Assembly (NCBI RefSeq): GCF_013761175.1
Contig: NZ_JACDUR010000005.1
Span: forward strand, 468,970 to 532,969
DNA: 64,000 nucleotides
DNA from: Nonomuraea soli
GTDB taxonomy: Bacteria > Actinomycetota > Actinomycetes > Streptosporangiales > Streptosporangiaceae
Reading direction: 5' to 3'
The position numbers and the translations under genes were made by a program. The notes beneath the pieces are model-generated. The model had not been told where the DNA came from. It saw only the letters and a program-made list of their open reading frames with translations, and did not search any database. Shown one piece after another: positions 27,801 to 35,917 of this stretch. Each line of letters begins with the position of its first letter. The first letter of the stretch is position 1.

Positions 27801-30800
27801 CGGACGGCGGCGGCCCCGGTGGCGTGCAGGCGCACCCCGCTCCAGGCGAAGGGCATCTGCGGCCCGTCCTGGGAGCCGACCTCGTGCAGCGCGATGGAGT
27901 GCAGCGCCGCGTCCAGCAGGGCGGGGTGGAGGCCGAAGCCGCCGGTGACGGTGTCGTCCGGCAGGGCCACCTCCGCGTACAGGTCGGCGCCCTTCACCCA
28001 GACGGCGCGCAGGCCCTGGAAGGTCGGGCCGTAGCCGAGGCCGGCCTGCGCGAGCCAGCCGTACATGCCGGTCACGTCGACCGGTCTGGCGCCCTCCGGC
28101 GGCCAGACGGCCGTCTCCTGCGCCGGGCGGTGCGCCGCCCCCGCGGCCAGAGTGCCGGACGCGTGGCAGGTCCACGGGTCGTCGGCCAGGCCGCGATCGG
28201 GGCGGGCGTGGACGGTGAGGGGTCGGCGCCCCTCGCCGTCGGGCGCGCCGACCGTGAGCTGCAGCTGCACCGCTCCCTGCTCGGGCAGGGTGAGCGGGGC
28301 CTGGATGGTGAGCTCGTCGAGCAGGTCGCAGCCGACCTCGTCGCCCGCCCGCAGGGCCAGGTCGACGAAGGCGGTGCCCGGCAGGATGGCCTGCCCGTTG
28401 ACCGCGTGCTCGGCCAGCCACGGGTGGGTCCTGAGCGACAACCTGCCGGTCAGCAGGACCCCTTCCGCCCCGGCCAGCGGCACCGCCGCGCCGAGCAGGG
28501 GGTGTCCGGCCGCGCCCAGGCCCGCCGCGCCGACGTCGCCGGCCGTGGCGGTGCGCTCCTCGAGCCAGAAGTGCTGGTGCTGGAAGGCGTAGGTGGGCAG
28601 GTCGACGACGCGGGGACGGGCGGGGGCGAGGATCTGCCGCCAGTCCACGTCCAGGCCGCGCACCCACGCCTCGGCGGCGCTGGTCCACACCCTGCGCAGC
28701 CCGCCTTCCTGCCGCCGCAGCGTGCCGACGGCGGTGACGTCGTGCTCGGCCGCCTCGGCGGTGTCCTGGATGGCCGTGGTGAGCACCGGGTGGGCGCTGC
28801 ACTCGACGAAGGCGTCGTGGCCCTGCTCCATCAGGGCGCGGATCGACGGCTCCAGCTGGACCGTCTGGCGCAGGTTGGTGTACCAGTAGCCCGCGTCGAG
28901 CTCGGGGCCCTCGATCCAGGCCGCCGTCACGGTGGAGAAGAACGGGGTGTGGCTGATGCGGGGGGTGACCGGAGCCAGCAGGCCCGCCAGGTCGTCCTTG
29001 ATCGCGGTCACGTGCGCCGAGTGCGAGGCGTAGTCCACCTCGATCCGCTTGGCCCGCTCGTTGGCGGCCAGCAGCTCCTCCAGGGCGTCGACGTCGCCGG
29101 AGACGACGGTCGAGGAGGGGCCGTTGATCGCGGCGATGGAGATGCGGCCCTGCCAGCGCTCCAGCTGCTCGGCCACCTGGGCGGCCGGCAGCGGCACCGA
29201 CACCATGCCGCCCCGGCCCGCCAGCGCGATGATCGCCTGGCTGCGCAACGCCACGACCCGGGCGCCGTCGTCCAGGGACAGCGCCCCGGCCACGACGGCG
29301 GCGGCGATCTCGCCCTGCGAGTGCCCGATCACCGCGGCGGGTTTGACGCCGACCGACTGCCACACGGCGGCCAGGGAGATCATCATCGCCCACAGCACCG
29401 GCTGGACCACGTCCACCCGGTCGAAGCCCGGCTGGCCCTCCTCGCCGCGCAGTACGCCGGTCAGTGACCAGTCCACGAACGGCGCCAGAGCCGTCTCGCA
29501 CTCGGTCATCCGCTGGGCGAACACCGGGGAGGAGTCCAGCAGTTCCACGCCCATGCCGAGCCACTGGGAGCCCTGGCCGGGGAAGACGAACACGGTCTTG
29601 CCGTCGCCCGCGGCCACGCCGGTGACGACCGCGCCGCTGACACCGCCCTCGGCCAGCGCCGCCGTAGCGGACAGCAGCTCGCCGCGGTCGGCGCCCACGA
29701 CCACCGCACGATGATCGAACACCGAGCGGGTCACGACGAGGGAGTGCGCGACGTCCACGGGATCGGCCTCGGGCTCGGCGAGCACGAGACGCCCGGCCTG
29801 GTCGCGCAGGGCCTGCGCGGACCTGCCGGAGAGCAGCCACGGCACCGCGGGCAACCGCACAGGAGCATCGGCGCCGGACGCGGAGGCCTGGACACCGGAG
29901 GCGGCCGCCGGGACGCCGCGGCCCTGTGCCGGAGCGCCGGAGGCGTCCGCCGAAGCACTGGGAGCGCCCGTCACAGCCGCCGGAGTATCGGCGGCGTCCG
30001 CCGTGGCGCCGGGGGTCCCGCCAGGAGTCTCGGCCGGGGTCTCGGCCGGGGGCTCCTCCAGGACCACGTGCGCGTTGGTGCCGCTGATGCCGAACGACGA
30101 GACCGCGGCGCGGCGCTCGCGGCCGGTGTCCGGCCACGCGATCGGCTCGGTGAGCAGCTTGACCGCGCCCGCCGTCCAGTCGACGTGCGGGCTGGGCTCG
30201 TCCACGTGCAACGTCTGCGGCAGCACGCCGTGCCGCATCGCCATGACCATCTTGATCACACCCGCGACACCGGCGGCCGCCTGGGTGTGGCCGATGTTCG
30301 ACTTGATCGACCCGAGCCAGAGCGGTAGCTCCCGGTCCTGGCCGTAGGTGGCGATAAGGGCCTGCGCCTCGATCGGGTCGCCGAGGGTGGTTCCGGTGCC
30401 GTGGGCTTCCACGGCGTCGACGTCGGCGGGCGTCAGGCCCGCGTTGGCCAGTGCCTGGCGGATCACCCGCTGCTGCGAGGGCCCGTTCGGCGCCGTCAGG
30501 CCGTTGCTCGCACCGTCCTGGTTGATGGCGCTTCCGCGCACGACGGCCAGGATTGGGTGCCCGTTGCGCCGCGCGTCCGACAGCCGTTCGACCAGGAGCA
30601 TGCCCACGCCTTCCGACAGGCCGAAGCCGTCGGCCGCTCCGGCGAAGGCCTTGCAGCGGCCGTCGCGGGCGAGCGCGCCCTGCAGGCTGAAGCCGATGAA
30701 GCCGAGCGGGGTGCACATGACGGTGACGCCCCCGGCCAGGGCCAGGTCGCAATCGCCGTTGCGGAGCGCCTGCACCGCGAGGTGGAGGGCCACCAGCGAC

Positions 30801-31325
30801 GAGGAGCAGGCCGTGTCGACGGTGACGGCGGGGCCCTCGAAGCCGAGCGCGTACGCGACACGGCCGGAGGCGATGCTGCTCAGCGTGCCGGTGACCAGGT
30901 GACCGATCGACTCCAGCGGCACCTGGTCGGAGTGGCGGCCGTACTCCTCGTAGGCCGCGCCCACGAAGACGCCGGTGCGGCTGCCGCGCAGCGAGCCGGG
31001 GTCGATCCGGCCGTGCTCGATGGCCTCCCAGGAGGCTTCGAGCAGCAGGCGCTGCTGCGGGTCCATGGCCAGGGCCTCGCGCGGGCTGATGCCGAAGAAC
31101 TCGGGGTCGAACTCCCCCGCCCCGAGGACGAAGCCGCCGTCCTGGGTGTAGGAGGCGAACGGCGCCTCCGGGTCGGGGTCGTAGATGCCCTCGACGTCCC
31201 ACCCGCGGTTGCCGGGCAGCCGGGAGATCGCGTCCCCGCCCTCGGCGACCAGGCGCCACAGGTCGTCGGGGCCGTTCACGTCGCCGGGGGTGCGGCAGCT
31301 CATGCCGACGATCACGATCGGGTCG
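24812..31325 (-). other. PKS-III module 2: KS-AT(methylmalonyl)-DH-ER-KR(B)-ACP
   Basis: The AT has GHSQGE (about 2187) and YASH (about 2284), pointing to methylmalonyl. The DH has HAVNGQAILP (about 2490). The ER has the LNFRDVLIALDMYPG segment (about 2972) and the nucleotide loop HAAAGGVGTAA (about 3077). The KR has GGTGALG, LDD (about 3339) and GNYAAAN. Full reduction to an alpha-methyl methylene is predicted. The KS-AT linker (29850-30060) is an Ala/Pro/Gly/Ser-rich low-complexity stretch of about 70 residues. Confidence 0.88.
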
Positions 31326-34300
31326 TCGGTGAGTTCCCTGTGGGCAGGGCCGGCGCCGGCGCTCTCCTGCCGGACTCCGAGGATCTCGGTCCTGGCCAGC
31401 TCCGCGAGCGCCTTGACGTTCGGGTGGTCGAAGACCACGGTGGCCGGCAGGCGGATACCGAGGACCTGGTTGAGCCGTCCGCGCAGCTCGACGGCGGTGA
31501 CGGAGTCGAAGCCCAGGTCGCGGAAGGCGCGCTCGACGCCGACCTCGGCCGGGTCGGCGTAGCCGAGCACGCCGGCCACCTCCTGGCGGACCTTGGCCAC
31601 CAGGAGCCGCGCCTGCTCGCGCGGGTCGAGCAGCCGCAGCTCGGCGCCCAGCTCCGACACCTCCGGCGTGGCCTCGCCGTCCGACAGGGCCGCGACGGCC
31701 TCGGGGACGCCGTCCAGCAGGGGGCGCCGCCGGGCGGCGGTGAAGAGCGGGGCGAAGCGCGGCCAGTCGATGTCGGCGACCACCAGGGCGGTCTCGTCGT
31801 CGTCGAGCGCCTGCCAGAGTCCTTCGATCGCCATGAGCGGGTCCATGTAGGCGACGCCGCTCCTGCGGGCGTCGTCCTCGCCGAGCAGCGTCGTCATGCC
31901 GCCGCCCGCCGCGTCCCAGAAGCCCCAGGCGATCGCCGTACCGGGCAGGCCGCGGGCGCGGCGGTGGGCGGCGAGCGAGTCGAGGAAGGCGTTGCCTGCG
32001 GCGTAGGCGCCGTTGTGGGAGCCGCCCCAGACGCCGGCACCGGAGGAGAACAGCACGAAGGCGTCGAGCGGGCCGGGCAGCAGCTCGTCCAGGAGGCTCG
32101 CGCCGACGATCTTGGCGCTGGTGGCCTCGGCCAGCTCGTCGGCGCCGAGGGCGAGCAGCGGCTGGATGTGCGGGACGCCCGCGGTGTGGAAGACCGACCG
32201 GATCGGGTCGCCCGCCGCTTCCGCCTGGCTGATCACGCTCTGCAGGGCGGCGCGGTCGGCCACGTCGCACCTGGCCACGGTCACCCGCGCGCCCAGCTCC
32301 TCCAGCTCGGCCACGAGCTCGGCGGCGCCTGGCGCGTCCGTGCCCCGGCGGCTGGTGAGCAGCAGGTGCTCGGCGCCGCCCCTGGCCAGCCATCGGGCCA
32401 CGTGCGCGCCCAGGCCCCCGGTGCCTCCGGTGATCAGGGCGGTGCCTTGCGCCCGCCACCGCTGGCCGGTGCCGGTGCTCTGGCGCGGCGCCCGTGTCAG
32501 GCGCCGGGCGAAGGTTCCCGAGGCGCGTACGGCCAGCTGGTCCTCGTGTCCCGCCGCGGCGAGCACGCTCACCAGGCGGCCCAGCACGCGGGTGTCGAGG
32601 GTTTCCGGCAGGTCGACGGTACCGCCGGGGCGCTGGGGGTGTTCCAGTCCGTGGACGCGCACCAGCCCGGCGACCGCGCCCTGGACGGGGTCGCGGACGA
32701 AGTCGACGCGGCTGACGCTCTGGCCGCCGTCCGTGCCGACCCACAGGGCCGCGTCGATGCCGTCGGCGGCTTGGATCAGCTGAAGGATCTGGGCCGGGTC
32801 GCAGTGCAGGGCGAGCACACCCGTAGCAGCCGTGGCGCCGTCCAGGGCCGGGCTGACGATCTTCGTGGTGGCTCCGTGCCGCTCCAGGGCCCGCGCGACC
32901 GCCGTCACCGGCTCGTCGGTGGCGCGCTCGTGCGGGACCGCGATCAGCCACGTGCCGCCGAGCGCCGAAGGACCGGCCTCCGGCAGGGCGACGGGCTCCC
33001 AGGTGACGCGGTAACGCCAGCTGTCCAGCACGTCCTGTTCGCGCCTGCGGCGCCGCCATGACGAGAGTGCGGGGAGCACGGCGGCCAGGGGCGAGCCGTC
33101 GTCGATGTTCAGTGTCGCGGCGAGCGCGTCCACGTCCTCCCGCTCGACCGCCGCCCAGAACTCGGGGTCGGCGGCCTCCGCGGCCTGCTGGGCGGCGAAG
33201 CTGCCCGGCATGAACCAGTAGCGCTTGCGCTGGAAGGCGTAGGTGGGCAGGTCGACACGGCGCGGGCAGGCGTCGGCGAAGTAGGCGTCCCAGCCGACGG
33301 TGACACCCCTGGCGTGCAGCCGGCCGAGGGCCTCGACGAAGCTTCGCGCCTCGTCCCTGTCCTTGCGTACGGCGGGCACGAAGGTGACGGCCTCGTCGCC
33401 GTCGAGGATCTGCCTGGCCAGTCCGGTCAGGACGGCGTCGGGGCCGATCTCCACGAAGACCGTGGCGCCGCCGGAGCGGGCGGAGGCGACGGCGTCACCG
33501 AAGCGGACCGCCTGCCGTACGTGGTCCACCCAGTAGCCGGCGTCGGTGAGCTGGCCGGGCTGCGCGCGCCGTCCGGTGACGTCGGAGATGATCGGCACGG
33601 ACGGCTCGTGGTAGGTCAGCGACTGGGCGTAGCGCCGGAACTCCTGCATCATCGGCTCGATGAGCGGCGAGTGGAAGGCGTGCGAGACCCGTAGCCGGCG
33701 GGTGCGGGCGGTGACCAGCGCGGCGATCTCGTCGACGGCGGCGGCGTCACCGGAGACCACGACGGCGTCCGGGCCGTTGACGGCGGCGATGCCGATGTCG
33801 GAGCGGCCTTCCAGCAGCGGCAGGATGTCGGCCTCCGGCGCGGCGATGGCGAGCATGGCCCCGCCGGGCGGCAGCGCCTGCATGAGGCGGGCCCGGGTGG
33901 CGACGAGGCCGCACGCGTCGGCCAGGGACAGCACCCCGGCCACGTGCGCGGCGGCGATCTCGCCCACCGAGTGGCCCACCAGCACGTCAGGGGTGACGCC
34001 CAGCGAGGTCAGCAGCCGGTAGAGCGCCACTTCGAAGGCGAACAGCGCCGGCTGGGTCATGCCGGTCTCGTCCAGCACCTGCTCGGGGCCGGAGAACATG
34101 GCCTCGCGCACGGGGTGCGGCAGCAGGGGGTCCAGGACCTTGCAGACCTCCTCCAGGGCGTCGGCGAAGACCGGGAAGGACTCGGCGAGGGCGGCGCCCA
34201 TGCCCAGGCGCTGGCTGCCCTGGCCCGCGAACAGGAAGGCCAGCTGGCCGCCCGTCCCGCTTCCTGTGAAGGTTCCCGGCGTGGGCGTGCCACCGGCGAG

Positions 34301-35881
34301 GGCTTCGAGCCCGGCGATCAGCTCGGCCCGGTCGGCTCCGACGATCACGGCCCGCTGGTCCAGGACGGACCTGCCGGTCGCCAGGGACCAGCCGACGTCG
34401 GCCACCGGCAGTTCCTCGTGCGCGAGCGCCCAGGCGTGCAGGCGGGCGGCCTGGGCCGCGAGCGCCGTCTCGTCCTTGGCCGAGACCACCCACGGCACCA
34501 GCGGCAGGGGAAGCCGCTCCGGCTCGTCCTCGTCGGGCTCGACCGGGGTCTCCTCGATGATCAGGTGGGCGTTGGTGCCGCTGAATCCGAAGGCCGAGAC
34601 GGCGGCGCGCCGGGGTGCTTCGGCCCGCGGCCAGGGGCGGGAGCTCGTCAGGAGCTCGACCGCGCCCGCCGACCAGTCGACGTGCTCGGTCGGCTCGTCC
34701 ACGTGCAGCGTCCGGGGCAGGACGCCGTGGCGCATGGCCATCACCATCTTGATCACGCCGCCGACCCCGGCGGCGGCCTGGGTGTGGCCGATGTTCGACT
34801 TCAGGGAGCCCAGCCACAGCGGGCGCTCGGCCTCCCGGTCCTGGCCGTAGGCGGCGAGGAGGGCCTGGGCTTCGATCGGGTCGCCCAGGGTGGTGCCGGT
34901 GCCGTGGCCTTCGACGGCGTCGACCTGGGAGGGCGACAGTCCCGCGTCGGCCAGCGCCTCCCTGATCACGCGGATCTGGGAGGGTCCGTTGGGCGCCGAC
35001 AGCCCGTTGCTGGCGCCGTCCTGGTTGACCGCGCTGCCGCGGATGACGGCGAGCACGTTGTGGCCGTTGGCCCTGGCGTCCGAGAGGCGTTCGAGCAGCA
35101 GCACGCCGACGCCCTCCGACCATCCGGTGCCGTTGGCCGAGGTGGCGAAGGACTTGCAGCGTCCGTCGGAGGCCAGTCCGCGCTGCTGGGAGAACTCGAT
35201 GAAGGTGTTCGGGGTGGCCATCACGGTGACTCCGCCGGCCAGCGCCATCGTGCACTCCCCCCGGCGCAGGGCGTGCACCGCCAGGTGCAACGCCACCAGC
35301 GACGAGGAGCAGGCCGTGTCGACCGAGACGGCCGGGCCCTCCAGGTCCAGGGCGTAGGCGACGCGGCCGGAGGTGACGCTGCCGAGCGCCTCGGCGCGGA
35401 AGTAGTCGTGGTACATGACCCCGGCGTAGACGCCGGTACGGCTGCCGCGCACGGACACCGGGTCGATCCCGGCCCGTTCGAAGGTCTCCCAGCAGGTCTC
35501 CAGGAAGAGCCGCTGCTGCGGGTCGGTGCCCATGGCCTCGCGCGGGGAGATGGCGAAGAAGCCGGCGTCGAACTCGGCGGCGTCGTAGAGGAATCCGCCG
35601 TGCCTGGCCGTGGTCGTGCCCGGGTTGTCGGGGTCGGGGTGGTAGAGGTCCTCCCGCCAGCCGCGGTCGGCGGGGAACTCGGAGATCCCGTCACCCCCGT
35701 CGGCGACGAGCTCCCACAGCTGCTCGGGCGAGGTTGCCCCGCCCGGGTAGCGGCAGCCCATGCCGACGATCGCGATGGGCTCGCGGTCGCGGCCCTCGAT
35801 ATCGCGCAACTGCCGACGGGTTTGCTGAAGGTCGGCGGTAACTCGCTTCAGGTAGTCCCTGAGCTTGTCTTCGTTTGCCAT
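24812..35881 (-). CDS. PKS-III: two-module type I PKS, 3689 aa
   Basis: This is the middle PKS. Order: N-terminal docking helix (residues 1-32, MANEDKLRDYLKRV); module 1 KS (33-460), AT, KR (cofactor loop near 1152), ACP (serine near 1459); module 2 KS (from 1519), AT, DH (His near 2490), ER (2972-3110), KR (3254-3400), ACP (serine near 3564); C-terminal docking region (about 3600-3689, ending TFIDNELGIA). The tail resembles that of PKS-II (FAFIDNELEVS), and the head resembles that of PKS-IV, so the order II-III-IV is likely. The ATG at 35881 lies 36 nt after PKS-II with AAGGA upstream. This is the only protein in the window with an enoylreductase. Confidence 0.95.
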   Translation of the reverse strand: MANEDKLRDYLKRVTADLQQTRRQLRDIEGRDREPIAIVGMGCRYPGGATSPEQLWELVADGGDGISEFPADRGWREDLYHPDPDNPGTTTARHGGFLYDAAEFDAGFFAISPREAMGTDPQQRLFLETCWETFERAGIDPVSVRGSRTGVYAGVMYHDYFRAEALGSVTSGRVAYALDLEGPAVSVDTACSSSLVALHLAVHALRRGECTMALAGGVTVMATPNTFIEFSQQRGLASDGRCKSFATSANGTGWSEGVGVLLLERLSDARANGHNVLAVIRGSAVNQDGASNGLSAPNGPSQIRVIREALADAGLSPSQVDAVEGHGTGTTLGDPIEAQALLAAYGQDREAERPLWLGSLKSNIGHTQAAAGVGGVIKMVMAMRHGVLPRTLHVDEPTEHVDWSAGAVELLTSSRPWPRAEAPRRAAVSAFGFSGTNAHLIIEETPVEPDEDEPERLPLPLVPWVVSAKDETALAAQAARLHAWALAHEELPVADVGWSLATGRSVLDQRAVIVGADRAELIAGLEALAGGTPTPGTFTGSGTGGQLAFLFAGQGSQRLGMGAALAESFPVFADALEEVCKVLDPLLPHPVREAMFSGPEQVLDETGMTQPALFAFEVALYRLLTSLGVTPDVLVGHSVGEIAAAHVAGVLSLADACGLVATRARLMQALPPGGAMLAIAAPEADILPLLEGRSDIGIAAVNGPDAVVVSGDAAAVDEIAALVTARTRRLRVSHAFHSPLIEPMMQEFRRYAQSLTYHEPSVPIISDVTGRRAQPGQLTDAGYWVDHVRQAVRFGDAVASARSGGATVFVEIGPDAVLTGLARQILDGDEAVTFVPAVRKDRDEARSFVEALGRLHARGVTVGWDAYFADACPRRVDLPTYAFQRKRYWFMPGSFAAQQAAEAADPEFWAAVEREDVDALAATLNIDDGSPLAAVLPALSSWRRRRREQDVLDSWRYRVTWEPVALPEAGPSALGGTWLIAVPHERATDEPVTAVARALERHGATTKIVSPALDGATAATGVLALHCDPAQILQLIQAADGIDAALWVGTDGGQSVSRVDFVRDPVQGAVAGLVRVHGLEHPQRPGGTVDLPETLDTRVLGRLVSVLAAAGHEDQLAVRASGTFARRLTRAPRQSTGTGQRWRAQGTALITGGTGGLGAHVARWLARGGAEHLLLTSRRGTDAPGAAELVAELEELGARVTVARCDVADRAALQSVISQAEAAGDPIRSVFHTAGVPHIQPLLALGADELAEATSAKIVGASLLDELLPGPLDAFVLFSSGAGVWGGSHNGAYAAGNAFLDSLAAHRRARGLPGTAIAWGFWDAAGGGMTTLLGEDDARRSGVAYMDPLMAIEGLWQALDDDETALVVADIDWPRFAPLFTAARRRPLLDGVPEAVAALSDGEATPEVSELGAELRLLDPREQARLLVAKVRQEVAGVLGYADPAEVGVERAFRDLGFDSVTAVELRGRLNQVLGIRLPATVVFDHPNVKALAELARTEILGVRQESAGAGPAHRELTDDPIVIVGMSCRTPGDVNGPDDLWRLVAEGGDAISRLPGNRGWDVEGIYDPDPEAPFASYTQDGGFVLGAGEFDPEFFGISPREALAMDPQQRLLLEASWEAIEHGRIDPGSLRGSRTGVFVGAAYEEYGRHSDQVPLESIGHLVTGTLSSIASGRVAYALGFEGPAVTVDTACSSSLVALHLAVQALRNGDCDLALAGGVTVMCTPLGFIGFSLQGALARDGRCKAFAGAADGFGLSEGVGMLLVERLSDARRNGHPILAVVRGSAINQDGASNGLTAPNGPSQQRVIRQALANAGLTPADVDAVEAHGTGTTLGDPIEAQALIATYGQDRELPLWLGSIKSNIGHTQAAAGVAGVIKMVMAMRHGVLPQTLHVDEPSPHVDWTAGAVKLLTEPIAWPDTGRERRAAVSSFGISGTNAHVVLEEPPAETPAETPGGTPGATADAADTPAAVTGAPSASADASGAPAQGRGVPAAASGVQASASGADAPVRLPAVPWLLSGRSAQALRDQAGRLVLAEPEADPVDVAHSLVVTRSVFDHRAVVVGADRGELLSATAALAEGGVSGAVVTGVAAGDGKTVFVFPGQGSQWLGMGVELLDSSPVFAQRMTECETALAPFVDWSLTGVLRGEEGQPGFDRVDVVQPVLWAMMISLAAVWQSVGVKPAAVIGHSQGEIAAAVVAGALSLDDGARVVALRSQAIIALAGRGGMVSVPLPAAQVAEQLERWQGRISIAAINGPSSTVVSGDVDALEELLAANERAKRIEVDYASHSAHVTAIKDDLAGLLAPVTPRISHTPFFSTVTAAWIEGPELDAGYWYTNLRQTVQLEPSIRALMEQGHDAFVECSAHPVLTTAIQDTAEAAEHDVTAVGTLRRQEGGLRRVWTSAAEAWVRGLDVDWRQILAPARPRVVDLPTYAFQHQHFWLEERTATAGDVGAAGLGAAGHPLLGAAVPLAGAEGVLLTGRLSLRTHPWLAEHAVNGQAILPGTAFVDLALRAGDEVGCDLLDELTIQAPLTLPEQGAVQLQLTVGAPDGEGRRPLTVHARPDRGLADDPWTCHASGTLAAGAAHRPAQETAVWPPEGARPVDVTGMYGWLAQAGLGYGPTFQGLRAVWVKGADLYAEVALPDDTVTGGFGLHPALLDAALHSIALHEVGSQDGPQMPFAWSGVRLHATGAAAVRAQLSIQEAGRVTLTITDQAGAPVADVASLLLRPLPAGGGARNADTTRESLYELEWTAMQAGEPVPGLRWATVGDSAALDAAGITAVPYAGLAEVLSMEQAPDLVCVTLDGATAGGLAEAVHERTCEALGLLQEWLADERHPGSRLVLITRGAVAADVHDEVPDLVNAAVWGLARSAQSENPERLVLLDLDGHPDSYRALPSVLAGGENQVALREGVAYTPRLVRAGTGRGSAMVPPAGTANWRLDTTGRGTVDNLALLAAEDAPLDPGQVRIATRAMGLNFRDVLIALDMYPGEAPMGGEGAGVVIEVADDVTTLAPGDRVMGIVDGFARRAVTDHRLLARIPEGWSYTEAASVPIAFITAYHALVDLAQLRAGESLLVHAAAGGVGTAAVQLAHHLGAQVYGTAGESKWQAVRDLGVDPARIASSRTLDFARTFEAGVDVVLNSLAGEFIDASLGLLRPGGRFIEMGKTDLRDPEQMLPARYLSFDLTQLDMDRTGEILAEIVALFDQGALRLPPIRGWDVRRADDAFRHVAQARHIGKVVLTMPAEIDADGSVLVVGGTGALGALAARRLVTEHGVRHLVLAGRRGPGTEGAAELERELTELGASVRIVACDAADRAALARLLTQIPAEHPLTAVVSTAGVLDDGMITSLTPERLRTVLRPKVTAAINLHELTAELDLAQFVIYSGAAGVFGSPGQGNYAAANAFLDALAQHRSARGQAATSLAWGLWTPRSGSGMTGHLDEADISRLNRSGMGALDLDDGLALLDLAIGAHQAALVPIRLDLATLRAGAAGGLGHPLLRSLVRTTARRVVVAEAAQGESLSDRLAALPEADRTPVLLELVQSHVAAVLGFARPDAVEPGRAFKEIGFDSLTAVELRNRLKAATGLRLPASLVFDYPNPAALARHLLEEIAPPAHSAGQQVLAEIDRMEAALAAAAADCATPEEITSRLEQLLFSWKERQSGTRPAEENVADRLAAATADEILTFIDNELGIA
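31326..35881 (-). other. PKS-III module 1: KS-AT(malonyl)-KR(A)-ACP
   Basis: The KS is intact. The AT has GHSVGE (about 637) and HAFH (about 735), pointing to malonyl. The KR lacks LDD (it reads GVPHIQP) and has Trp in GAGVWGG (about 1282) before GAYAAGN, the A-type signature, so an L-configured hydroxyl is predicted. There is no DH, so the hydroxyl is kept. On the spirotetronate-like numbering this would be the C9 oxygen. Confidence 0.87.
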
Positions 35882-35917
35882 CTCGCGTTGTCCTTCTCAG
35901 CAGAAGCGCACAGGGGG

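Noticed and set aside
27423..33059. Long minus-strand frame overlapping PKS-III
   Set aside because: It is out of frame with PKS-III, and its translation is Arg/Gly/Ala-rich noise without any motif.
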